Shown here one piece after another: positions 1-8,372 of a DNA stretch of 64,000 nt. The notes under the pieces were generated by a model, which saw only the letters and a program-made list of their open reading frames with translations, made no database searches and was not told the DNA's origin. The first letter of the stretch is position 1. Every line of letters starts with the position of its first letter. Source of the DNA: Myxococcales bacterium (GTDB taxonomy: Bacteria; Myxococcota_A; Polyangia; Palsa-1104); contig PNAM01000058.1 of assembly GCA_003170275.1 (NCBI GenBank), positions 1-64,000 of the forward strand, read 5' to 3'. The translations under genes and the position numbers were made by a program.

Positions 1-149
1 GTCTTGCCCGAGCCGGTGGGAGCGGAGAGCAGGACGTGCTCGCCGCGCGCGATCGCCGGCCAACCGATCACCTGGGGTGGCGACGGCGCCTCGAAGGCTC
101 CCTCGAACCACATGCGGGTGGCCGGGGAAAACGAGCCGAGCGGGTTCAC
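1..149 (-). CDS. lhr: Lhr-type DEAD/DEAH helicase, N-terminal fragment (cut by window edge)
   Basis: Only the first 49 codons are present; the gene runs off the left end. Read from a GTG at 149, the product begins MNPLGSFSPATRMWFEGAF, continues with a Q-motif-like QVIGWPAIARGEH and reaches a Walker A box LLSAPTGSGKT at the edge. The combination F-S-P-x-T-x-x-W-F, then Q-x-x-G-W-P-A-I-A, then APTGSGKT is characteristic of Lhr (large helicase-related) superfamily 2 helicases, which act on DNA/RNA in repair and RNA metabolism. An in-frame TAG lies four codons upstream of the GTG, so this start is well bounded. The family is identified from the N-terminus only; the rest of the protein cannot be judged here. 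Confidence 0.8.
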   Translation of the reverse strand, partial: MNPLGSFSPATRMWFEGAFEAPSPPQVIGWPAIARGEHVLLSAPTGSGK

Positions 150-158
150 GAGCAGAGC

Positions 159-635
159 CTAGCGCGGGTCTATGACACCGGCACGATGAAGCTCGCGCCC
201 GAACCGCAAGTGCTTGGCCACCCGCTGGTAGAATAGCTGCACCTTTTCGCGGCCGTTGTGGTCGAGCGCCTGCGCGACGGCGGGCGCGAGGTCGATCACG
301 CCACGCCAGGTGCCCGGCTCGGACGGCCGGATCTTCACGCCCCACTCGCCGCTCGGCAAGATCGCGCCAAAGGGCCCGCGGTCGAGCACCTCGCAGACGG
401 CGAACTTGTTGGTGCGCGGGTTGCGCAACATCACCACCGAGCCGCACGGCAGGGTGCGGTGTGCGCAGACCAGCTGGCCCGGTTGGATCCGCTGGTGGGT
501 GCAGGACAGGTGCGCGCCGGTCAACAGATCGCCCGGGTCGCCGAAACGGGTCGCCAGTCCGCGGTCGGCCGACAGGTTCACGCCGCCGACTATATAAAGG
601 AGGAGCAGCCGGGCGGCGGCCAGCAGGAGGCTCAT
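159..635 (-). CDS. RlpA-like double-psi beta-barrel protein
   Basis: A 158-residue protein. Residues 1-20 form a hydrophobic N-terminal segment (MSLLLAAARLLLLYIVGGVN), probably a signal peptide or anchor. The rest carries an RlpA-like double-psi barrel: LTGAHLSCTH, then AHRTLPCGSVVMLRNPRTNK, then CEVLDRGPFGA, with the conserved D-R-G-P-F motif. RlpA proteins are septal lytic transglycosylases or peptidoglycan-binding lipoproteins; this one is short and has neither a clear lipobox nor a SPOR domain, so enzymatic activity is unproven. Its ATG overlaps the TGA of the upstream methyltransferase (ATGA), which implies translational coupling even though the two functions seem unrelated. Confidence 0.75.
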   Translation of the reverse strand: MSLLLAAARLLLLYIVGGVNLSADRGLATRFGDPGDLLTGAHLSCTHQRIQPGQLVCAHRTLPCGSVVMLRNPRTNKFAVCEVLDRGPFGAILPSGEWGVKIRPSEPGTWRGVIDLAPAVAQALDHNGREKVQLFYQRVAKHLRFGRELHRAGVIDPR

Positions 636-1522
636 GACGCCACCCTCGCCGACGTGTGATCGAGCGCTTGGCGGAGCGCGGCCAGGCTGTCCGGGCCGAC
701 GCCGCAACAGCCGCCGATGGCGGACGCGCCCGCACGGACCAGCGCGATCGCGTGGCGCGCGAACGCCTCGGGCGTCTCGGACGAACGGCCGTTGACGCAC
801 TTGGCGGAGATCTTGGCTTGCGGCTTGGCCCACACCGGCAGCGCGACCTCTTCGCGGAGGGCTTCGACCGCGGCCAGCATGCGCTCGCCCTCGATCGAGC
901 AGTTGACGCCGACCGCATCCGGCTCGCTGGCCCGGACCGCGGTGAGCATCTTGGCCAGCGGTACCCCGTGCGGCGTCTCGAGGCCGGTCACGCCCGGCAT
1001 CAGCGTCATCGAAGCGACCAGCGGCACCGACGGTGCGCCCCGGCGAGCGCCGCGCACCGCCAGCTCCAACTCGAGCGGGTGGAACAGGGTCTCCAGGTGC
1101 AGCAAATCGATCCCGCCTTCGGCCAGAATCGCCGCCGCCTCGGCGTAGGCGTCCTCGACGCCCCCGGTATCGGCGCCGCGCTCGAGCGGCAGGTTCTCGC
1201 CGGTCGGGCCCAGGCTGCCGATGACCAGACGCCCGGCGGCGGCTTCGCGCGCCAACCGGACCGCGGCCAACAGCAGGGGACGCTGCTGATCCTGCTTGCC
1301 GAACCGGGCCAGCCGCGGCCGGGTCCCGCCAAAGGTGTTGGTCTGGATCGCGTCGGCGCCGGCGGCGATGTAGGCGGCATGGACCGCCCGCACGTCGTCC
1401 GGCCGTTCGAGGTTCCACGCCTCGGGGGATTCCGCACGCACGCGCAGGCCGCGAGCGATGAGCTCGGTGCCCATCGCCCCGTCCAAAAGGAGCGCGTGAC
1501 CAGGGTCTCGTTCCAGACGCAT
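632..1522 (-). CDS. Homocysteine S-methyltransferase family protein
   Basis: A 296-residue TIM-barrel methyltransferase of the BHMT/MetH-N/MmuM family. It begins with LLLDGAMGTELIARGL, has IQTNTFGGTRPRL near residue 60, and carries the zinc-thiolate cysteines in GVNCS (about residue 205) and IGGCCGVGP (about residue 270). These enzymes transfer a methyl group to homocysteine from S-methylmethionine, S-adenosylmethionine or betaine; the donor cannot be read from sequence. The length matches MmuM/BHMT rather than full MetH. It is followed by the RlpA-like gene with a 4-nt overlap, and its start faces the plus-strand gene at 1563 across about 40 nt. Confidence 0.88.
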   Translation of the reverse strand: MRLERDPGHALLLDGAMGTELIARGLRVRAESPEAWNLERPDDVRAVHAAYIAAGADAIQTNTFGGTRPRLARFGKQDQQRPLLLAAVRLAREAAAGRLVIGSLGPTGENLPLERGADTGGVEDAYAEAAAILAEGGIDLLHLETLFHPLELELAVRGARRGAPSVPLVASMTLMPGVTGLETPHGVPLAKMLTAVRASEPDAVGVNCSIEGERMLAAVEALREEVALPVWAKPQAKISAKCVNGRSSETPEAFARHAIALVRAGASAIGGCCGVGPDSLAALRQALDHTSARVAS

Positions 1523-1562
1523 GAAGTAGATCGGATCTCATGCTGGCGCGTTTTGATCAAGC

Positions 1563-2630
1563 ATGGCCCTCATGCTCAAGGATCACGATAAGTTACATGA
1601 GTCGATCGTCCGGGCGGTGCTGGCCGGCGGGGCGGCTGCCGTGGCTGGCGTGTTCCTTCCGGCCTATCTGGGCGCGGCGGCGACGGCCCTGGCGCTGGGG
1701 GTTGCGGTGGCGGTTCCCAAGAGCTGGCCGTCGGCCGCGTGGGCGCTCCTGTGGGCGTGCGCCGCCGGTGCGGCGATCAAGCTGGGGGGCCCGATCGGGG
1801 CGACCGCCGGAGCGTTGGCCGTGGGCGCCTCGGTGGCGCGCGGGGTCAACGGGGCTCCGCTCAAGCTGCTCACCGCCGGGCTCGGGGCCCTCGGGGCGGC
1901 GACCGCGGCGATGATCGGACGGGCGGTCGGTCAGACCGAGGTGCTGGCGTTCTTGCCGTCGGGCCTGGAGGCGCTGGCGGTGGGGGCGGCCTCGGGGCTG
2001 GTGGTCGGCGTGTCCTCGATCGGTCGCAACCTGGCCCGGCTGGACGCGCCGCTCGAGGCCGATCTGATCGAGCTCCAGGGCGAAGGCGAGCTGGGGCAGC
2101 TGCTCGGCCGGGCCGCGGGCGCCTATCGCCAGGCGGTCGAGGCTCTCGGCGACCAGGCGCCGACTGCGCGGGCTGCCGCGGACGACCTGATCTCGAAGAT
2201 GACCCGCTTTGGCCGGCGTTGGAGCGAGGTCGAGTCGCAGGCGGCGCGTTCGCTGCCGGCTGATCTGAAGGAGCGCCTCGAGGCGATCGATCGCCGGATC
2301 GAGACCTGCGAGGATCCGGTGGCGCGCGCCGAGTTCGAGCGTGCGCGGGAGGCGCTCTCGGCCCAGGTCGCGTACCTCGACGAGATCCGGCAGGGGCGCG
2401 AGCGCGCGGTGGCGCGGCTCACCCACCAGGTGGCGACCTTGGAACGCCTGCGGTTGGCGGCGGTCCGCCATCGCTCGGTGGACGCGACCCGACTCGGCCT
2501 CGAGCTGCAGCCGGTGGTCGAGGAGATCTCCGAGGCGGGCGGCGACTTCGATCTGGCCTCGGAGGCGCTCACCGAAGCGGGTCAGACCTCGGCCGCTCCC
2601 TCGCTGCCGCCCGCTTCCAGCGCCAACTAG
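1563..2630 (+). CDS. Hydrophobic N-terminal membrane protein with coiled-coil tail, unrecognised
   Basis: A 355-residue protein I do not recognise. Residues about 15-155 are a run of Ala/Gly/Val/Leu-rich hydrophobic segments consistent with four to six membrane helices. Residues about 165-335 are charged and helical (for example LKERLEAIDRRIETCEDPV and RLTHQVATLERLRL) and probably form coiled coils in the cytoplasm. The tail is Ser/Pro/Ala-rich. Either the ATG at 1563 or the fourth codon (MLKDHDKLHE) could be the start; neither has a strong Shine-Dalgarno. It precedes the TPR gene by 33 nt and may share its transcript. The layout suggests a membrane-anchored scaffold, but no function can be assigned. 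Confidence 0.7.
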   Translation: MALMLKDHDKLHESIVRAVLAGGAAAVAGVFLPAYLGAAATALALGVAVAVPKSWPSAAWALLWACAAGAAIKLGGPIGATAGALAVGASVARGVNGAPLKLLTAGLGALGAATAAMIGRAVGQTEVLAFLPSGLEALAVGAASGLVVGVSSIGRNLARLDAPLEADLIELQGEGELGQLLGRAAGAYRQAVEALGDQAPTARAAADDLISKMTRFGRRWSEVESQAARSLPADLKERLEAIDRRIETCEDPVARAEFERAREALSAQVAYLDEIRQGRERAVARLTHQVATLERLRLAAVRHRSVDATRLGLELQPVVEEISEAGGDFDLASEALTEAGQTSAAPSLPPASSAN

Positions 2631-2663
2631 CAAAAATCCGCCGAGCCGCGCTATCCTGCCGGC

Positions 2664-3512
2664 ATGCGACTCCCCACTGAACTGATGATCGCGGCGGCGC
2701 TCGTGATGGCGCCGGCCCTGGCGCGCGCCGACGAAGCGGACGTTCACTACCGGCAGGGCCGCGCGCTCAAGGACACCGGCAAGACCGACGAGGCGATCCA
2801 GGAGTTCAACAAGGCCATCGAGCTGCGCGGCAAGTACGCGGCGGCCGAATGGTCGCTCGGGCTCACCTATAAGATGAGGAACCAGCTCGACCAGGCCGCC
2901 GAGCATCTGGAGAAGGCCGCCAAGCTGGAGCCCAAGACCGCCGACATCCACGCCAGCCTGGGCATCACCTACTACGGGCAGGGCAAGCTCGACCAGGCGA
3001 TCGTCGAGCTGGAGAAGGCGGTCGAGCTCAACCCCAATGACTCGAAGTCGCAGTCTTCGCTCGGCAAGGTCTACCGGGAGAAGAAGGACTTTGGCAAAGC
3101 CATCCCGCACCTCGAGCACGCGGTGATGCTCGAGCCCAAGGACGCCGACGCGCTGTCCAACCTGGGCGTCGCCTATCGCAGCATCAAGAAGATGGACGAG
3201 GCGGAGAAGTACCTGAAGAAGGCCGTCGAGCTGAAGCCCGATCAGGCGGTGTTCCACTTCAACCTCGCGGTGGTGTACCGGCGGCAACAGAAGGTGCAGG
3301 AGGCGATCGCCGAGTACGAGCGCGCCACCAAGCTCGACGCGCAGCTCGCCGAGGCGCACTACGATCTGGCGACGCTCTACAAGAACGACAAGAAGAACGA
3401 GGACGCGATCCGCGAGTTCAACCTGTACCTCGATCTGGTCGCGATGAAGAACCCGAAAGAGGCCGAGATCGTGCGCAAGCACGTGACCGAGCTGGGCGGG
3501 AAGCCTCACTAA
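2664..3512 (+). CDS. Secreted tetratricopeptide-repeat protein
   Basis: A 282-residue protein with a signal peptide (MRLPTELMIAAALVMAPALARA, likely cleavage after ARA) followed by about seven 34-residue TPR units from residue 24 to about 270. Repeat signatures include DEAIQEFNKAIELRGKYAAA, DQAIVELEKAVELNPNDSKS and AIPHLEHAVMLEPKDADALS. TPR arrays bind partner proteins, and this one would act in the periplasm. It is followed one base later by the INSIG-like gene and then the two Rieske genes, so it probably belongs to that operon and may scaffold its products. No enzymatic domain is visible. Confidence 0.85.
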   Translation: MRLPTELMIAAALVMAPALARADEADVHYRQGRALKDTGKTDEAIQEFNKAIELRGKYAAAEWSLGLTYKMRNQLDQAAEHLEKAAKLEPKTADIHASLGITYYGQGKLDQAIVELEKAVELNPNDSKSQSSLGKVYREKKDFGKAIPHLEHAVMLEPKDADALSNLGVAYRSIKKMDEAEKYLKKAVELKPDQAVFHFNLAVVYRRQQKVQEAIAEYERATKLDAQLAEAHYDLATLYKNDKKNEDAIREFNLYLDLVAMKNPKEAEIVRKHVTELGGKPH

Positions 3513-3513
3513 C

Positions 3514-4086
3514 ATGCTCGGATGGATGATGGTGGCGCTGGCCGGCGCGGCCGTGTGCACGGTGTGCGATCACCTGCACGCGACCAACGACGTGTTGTCC
3601 TATCCGCACGTGTTCGTGTGGGACCAGGCGTGGTGGGTGCCGCTGCTGTTCGCCGGCGCTTCGCTGGTGATCGTCTCCAGCGCCGGGATGCTGCGCCGGC
3701 TGCTCGGGGGCAGGCCGCTCGACGCGCCGTCGGCGCGCGTGGTCGCCGGCGATGGGTTGGCGTTCGTGACGGCCTATGCGTTCACGGCGTACGCCCATAC
3801 GTTGCCCAACGTGGTGGCGGGCGTGCTGTTCGCCTGGTGGCTGGCGCGCGTGCTCGACGGCGCGCCGGTCTGGTTGATCGTGTACTCAGTGGCGGTGGGG
3901 GTCGGGGGGACGTTGTTCGAGGCCGGATGGTCGGCCCTCGGGTTCTTCCACTATCACCACGCCGATTTCCTCGGCGTGCCCCGCTGGCTGCCGGGGATCT
4001 ACCTGCACGTTGCGTTCTTGACGGCAGGGTTGGAGCGGCTGTTGAGAGGAAGTCATGAACCACCAGCGGCCGCTGTCGCGGCGTGA
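3514..4086 (+). CDS. INSIG-like polytopic membrane protein
   Basis: A 190-residue membrane protein with five or six hydrophobic segments. The pattern resembles eukaryotic INSIG proteins and their few bacterial homologues: an early W-W-V-P-L-L-F-A-G-A segment near residue 41, a middle amphipathic A-Y-A-H-T-L-P-N-V region near 92, and a C-terminal FFHYHHADFLGVPRWLPGIY followed by a last helix, which parallels the INSIG Y-x-x-x-D-F-L-x-x-x-x-W-L-P signature. INSIGs bind sterols and retain SCAP or HMG-CoA reductase in eukaryotes; the role in bacteria is not established. Its last 32 nt overlap the start of the first Rieske gene, indicating coupled expression. The family call rests on remembered motif similarity, not a search. 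Confidence 0.55.
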   Translation: MLGWMMVALAGAAVCTVCDHLHATNDVLSYPHVFVWDQAWWVPLLFAGASLVIVSSAGMLRRLLGGRPLDAPSARVVAGDGLAFVTAYAFTAYAHTLPNVVAGVLFAWWLARVLDGAPVWLIVYSVAVGVGGTLFEAGWSALGFFHYHHADFLGVPRWLPGIYLHVAFLTAGLERLLRGSHEPPAAAVAA

Positions 4087-4549
4087 CTTTTGCGCGGTTG
4101 CCGGCGCGGCGATGTTCGCGGCGCAGCTTTCAGGCTGCGGAGACGCGGGGCCACCGGCCGACGGAGGGTCGGAGCCGGACGATCTGGCCGGAGCGCCGGG
4201 CGACCTGGCCTCGGCTTGCTCGGGGAGCCTGGTCGACGCCGGGCCTGCGGCCGCGGTGCCGCTCGACGGCGTCGTGCAATCCGACTGCGGGCACCTGTTC
4301 GTGTGCCGCGACGGACAGGGCCTGTACGCGGTCACCTCGATCTGCCCGCACCAGGGTTGCGATGTGGAGTTCGACACCTCCGGGTTCACCTGCCCGTGTC
4401 ACCTCTCGGCGTTCGACTACAACGGCGCGCTGCTCATGGGGCCGGCCACCCGTCCCCTCGCTCATTTGTTGCTGACCGTCGATGCCGGCGGCATCGTCAC
4501 GGTCGACACCTCGAAGAAGGCGTCCGCTGCCACCCGTACCCAAGGATGA
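4055..4549 (+). CDS. Tat-exported Rieske [2Fe-2S] lipoprotein 1
   Basis: A 164-residue protein. The N-terminus is a twin-arginine signal (SRRDFCAVAG) running into a lipobox-like LSGC (Cys28). A low-complexity Gly/Pro/Asp linker follows to about residue 60, then a Rieske fold. Cluster ligands are Cys97 and His99 (CPHQGC) and Cys113 and His116 (CPCHLSAF); Cys102 and Cys115 are placed to form the usual disulfide. No catalytic oxygenase domain or cytochrome b gene is nearby, so this is a stand-alone electron carrier on the outer face of the membrane. A Shine-Dalgarno (gagagga) precedes the ATG inside the INSIG-like gene. Confidence 0.9.
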   Translation: MNHQRPLSRRDFCAVAGAAMFAAQLSGCGDAGPPADGGSEPDDLAGAPGDLASACSGSLVDAGPAAAVPLDGVVQSDCGHLFVCRDGQGLYAVTSICPHQGCDVEFDTSGFTCPCHLSAFDYNGALLMGPATRPLAHLLLTVDAGGIVTVDTSKKASAATRTQG

Positions 4550-4556
4550 AAACATC

Positions 4557-5023
4557 ATGACCATTTCTCGACGCGAGTTTTGTGCGGTGACCGGAAGCGG
4601 GCTGGTCGCCCTGGGGCTGCCGGGGTGCGGGTCGGTTCCGAAGGCGACGGGCGTGGCGAACGCGGGTCCGCCGGCCGGGATCATCCTCAACCAGGCGGTG
4701 TTCTTCAAGCCGCAGCGGCTGTTCGTGTGTCGCGATGCGGGCGGGATCTTCGCGGTGTCCTCCGACTGCCAGCACATGCACTGCGACATCGAAAACAACA
4801 ATGGCGTCGACCCGCCGGACGACGGTGGTATCGGCAAGATGTACTTCTACCTGTGCCCCTGCCATCAGTCGGGCTACACGTACACGGGCGAGATCGTGCA
4901 CGGTCCGACGGTGCGCCCGCTCTTTCACCACCCGGTCTCGCTCGATCCGGTGACCGGCGACGTGATGGCCGACTCGAGCGTCATTCTCCTGAGCGACGCC
5001 GACAAGGCGATGCGGCTGGGCGC

Positions 5024-5027
<4 letters not shown>
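4557..5027 (+). CDS. Tat-exported Rieske [2Fe-2S] lipoprotein 2
   Basis: A 156-residue paralogue of the preceding gene, 7 nt downstream. It has a Tat motif (SRREFCAVTG), a lipobox-like LPGC (Cys24) and a Rieske fold with ligands Cys71/His73 (CQHMHC) and Cys100/His103 (CPCHQSGY); Cys76 and Cys102 would form the disulfide. Compared with the first copy it has a roughly 12-residue Asp/Gly/Pro insertion between the two cluster loops (DPPDDGG) and Gln/Met in place of Pro/Gln around the first loop, changes likely to alter the redox potential. Its TAG interlocks with the stop codon of the convergent radA gene (shared CTAG). A tandem of two divergent Rieske lipoproteins suggests sequential electron carriers. 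Confidence 0.88.
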
Positions 5028-6211
<1,184 letters not shown>

Positions 6212-6385
6212 CTAATTAATAGGTGTGGGGCTGGCGGTGGTGGACAACGAGCCGGCCGGCTTGGACGAGGCCAGGATCTCTTCGATCAACGTGCCGTACT
6301 CGCTGCACTCGGTGCAGCGGCCGAGCCACTTCACCGTCGTGTAGCCGCACGACTGACAGACGTACTGGGATCGGATCTTTGCCAT
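6212..6385 (-). pseudogene. radA: RadA N-terminal zinc-finger piece, separated by an in-frame amber codon
   Basis: From the ATG at 6385 the frame encodes 57 residues starting MAKIRSQYVCQSCGY and continuing KWLGRCTECSEYGTLIEE, the C-x2-C...C-x2-C finger found at the start of RadA. The linker then reads SPTPIN and meets TAG at 6212-6214, after which the ATPase part continues in the same frame (VRVDDSPRLQTG). RadA linkers commonly read like P-I-T/N-E-V here, so a GAG-to-TAG change would explain the break. Whether it is a true nonsense mutation, a suppressed stop or a sequencing error cannot be told from this copy. Confidence 0.85.
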
Positions 6386-6431
6386 GCGCCGAGATTATCG
6401 GCAGCCTCTGACAGAAGTTGCTACTAGGATC

Positions 6432-8258
6432 TTAGAACTTGACGTACAGGCGGGCCTGGAACGTCTGCGCGGTGTCGGCGTTGTGCGCGAACTGCGCGCC
6501 ATAGATCTCGGCGGGGAAGTTGAGCGCGCCGAACGGGAAGAGCACGCCGTAGACCAGCCCGGCGTAGAAGCCCTCTTCTTCGTTCTTGTAGAGGAGCGCG
6601 GCGTCGATCTCGAGGCCGAGGTTGTACGAGTTGCCGGGATAGCCGATCGGGCGGTTGGCCATCGCGTACAGGATGTCGACGCGCGCGCCGAAGTTGTCGA
6701 CGATGTCGTAGGAGACGCCCGGCTTGAAGTAGGTGGCGTTGTTGACCGTCCCGAGGATGCGGCGGAACAGGATCAGGTCGACGTGGTAGTCGGGATCGAA
6801 CGAGAAGCGGCCGATGTGGTTGTTGACCGGCACCAGGTTCTGCTCGCGGAAGTTGAGCACCGCGTTCGGGTCTTCGGAGTCGTCGCCCGAGGCGTAGCCG
6901 ACCTCGAGGAAGATCTTGAGCGCGTCGTGCAGCAGCTTGTAGTCGGCCTTGACGGTGAACCCGCCGGTGAGGATGTCGGTGGAGCCTTTGACCGCCGCGT
7001 ACTGATCCGACAGGTTGCCGATCGAGCCGACCACCATCGCGCCCTCGGCCTCGATGTGCAGCTTCTTCCAGTTGAGGCGCAGCCACACGTCGGGAATGAA
7101 CACGCGCGCGTTGCGCGGCACCAGTGAGTTCTGCAGGTCGGCGACCGAATTGTTGGAGGTGTTGGCCGGATTCGCCGACTCGGCCCAGGTCTGCTGGCGA
7201 TAGACGAAGTAGCCGCCGTAGTTGAAGACCACCCTGCCCTGGTCGATCTTTTCCTTGAGCTCCTCGGGCTTGTCCATCTTGCCGAGCGCGAGGATCCACT
7301 GCGACACGTCGTCGAGCTGCTCGGCGTTGTAGTACACGCCCTGCCCGGTCTGCGGGCCGATGATCTGCGTGGTCGGGCCGGTGGCGACCCAGTCCCACAG
7401 AAAGGCGATGAAGTGGCCCCATAGCTTGGTCGCGAACATCACGCGGTCGGCGTTGGCGCCGTAGTCGCAGTCGAGGCAATCGCCGTTGTTGACCAACATG
7501 CCCATGCCCCAGTGGGACGGCATGCGGCCGAAGCGCAGCTCACCGAACGGGGTGCGCACCTCGGCCCATGCGCGCTTGGCGCGGACCGAGTCGGTGAGGC
7601 TGTTGACGCCCGCCTGCGGCGACTGTTGCGTAGTCGACGCGAAGGCGAGCTGCGGGTTGGTGTAGGCGCGCTGGTTGAGGTAGTAGCTCTCGGGCGTCGA
7701 GCCGAGCACCAGGTTGTCGAAGACGTCGATCTGCGCCTTGACGCGCACCTGCTCGGTGACGTTGATGGTCGGCTCGAGGCGCAGCCGCATGTCGGCCGAC
7801 GTGAGATCGTCGACGCGCGAGTTGGAGTGCATGCGCGCGGCCGAGCTCGACGCGGGATTGGTGAGCCCGGTGGGCGGGTTGGCCATGCCGGTGCCGCCGA
7901 ACTCCGAGATCGGAATGTGGAACGGCGACTTCGGACCCGCGGTGCCCTCGAAGTAGCCGAGGTTGAGCGAGTGGAACAGGTAGGTGCGGAAGCGGATGTA
8001 GCCGTTGAGCTGGAAGAATTGGAGCGCCTTCTCCTTTTGCTGCGGCCACGCGGGCAGCGGCTGGAGCGCGGGGCTCTCGCCCTTCTCCTCGGGAGCGGCC
8101 TCGGCCGGGCCCTCCTCCTTGTCCTCACCCGACGGCGGCGGCGCCCCAGCTCCGGGTTGAGCGCCGCCGGCTCCGCCGGCCCCGCCGAACTGCGCAAACG
8201 CAGGTGGGGTGAGCGACGCCACCAGTGCTGGTACGAGGATGAGGGACCACCGCTTCAT
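6432..8258 (-). CDS. Putative outer-membrane beta-barrel protein
   Basis: A 608-residue secreted protein with a clean signal peptide (MKRWSLILVPALVASLTPPAFA) followed by a low-complexity Gly/Ala/Pro/Glu linker to about residue 70. The body has many alternating hydrophobic/aromatic stretches (LQFFQLNGYIRFRTYLFHSL, ELRFGRMPSHWGMGMLVNNG, LEVGYASGDD) and ends in an aromatic-terminated strand (ARLYVKF), as expected for outer-membrane barrels recognised by BamA. The overall pattern recalls the myxobacterial family TIGR04551, but that is from memory. It has its own sigma70-type promoter in the divergent spacer shared with the MopE-like gene. Confidence 0.72.
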   Translation of the reverse strand: MKRWSLILVPALVASLTPPAFAQFGGAGGAGGAQPGAGAPPPSGEDKEEGPAEAAPEEKGESPALQPLPAWPQQKEKALQFFQLNGYIRFRTYLFHSLNLGYFEGTAGPKSPFHIPISEFGGTGMANPPTGLTNPASSSAARMHSNSRVDDLTSADMRLRLEPTINVTEQVRVKAQIDVFDNLVLGSTPESYYLNQRAYTNPQLAFASTTQQSPQAGVNSLTDSVRAKRAWAEVRTPFGELRFGRMPSHWGMGMLVNNGDCLDCDYGANADRVMFATKLWGHFIAFLWDWVATGPTTQIIGPQTGQGVYYNAEQLDDVSQWILALGKMDKPEELKEKIDQGRVVFNYGGYFVYRQQTWAESANPANTSNNSVADLQNSLVPRNARVFIPDVWLRLNWKKLHIEAEGAMVVGSIGNLSDQYAAVKGSTDILTGGFTVKADYKLLHDALKIFLEVGYASGDDSEDPNAVLNFREQNLVPVNNHIGRFSFDPDYHVDLILFRRILGTVNNATYFKPGVSYDIVDNFGARVDILYAMANRPIGYPGNSYNLGLEIDAALLYKNEEEGFYAGLVYGVLFPFGALNFPAEIYGAQFAHNADTAQTFQARLYVKF

Positions 8259-8312
8259 TCCAAGACCTCCGAAACCTCTAGCCAGGACGACAGTCGTGCG
8301 TTGTGGGCGGCG

Positions 8313-8341
8313 ACTATAGGAAGCCTTCCTAATACCGTCAA
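8313..8341 (-). promoter_or_regulatory. Sigma70-type promoter for the outer-membrane protein gene
   Basis: On the minus strand TTGACG (8341-8336) is followed after exactly 17 nt by TATAGT (8318-8313), close to the housekeeping consensus and about 55 nt upstream of the ATG at 8258. The same 114-nt spacer must also serve the divergent MopE-like gene, for which only a weaker TAGAAT at 8350-8355 on the plus strand can be pointed to. The sequence match is direct; use of the promoter is inferred. Confidence 0.65.
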
Positions 8342-8372
8342 GGACGGGGTAGAATGAAAGCAGGCCTTTCTT

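Noticed and set aside
1593..3560. A 655-residue open frame on the minus strand across the plus-strand genes at 1563-3512
   Set aside because: It is antisense to two genes with clear protein features (TPR repeats, membrane helices), is rich in Arg/Leu/His as expected of a GC-rich shadow frame, and shows no motif.
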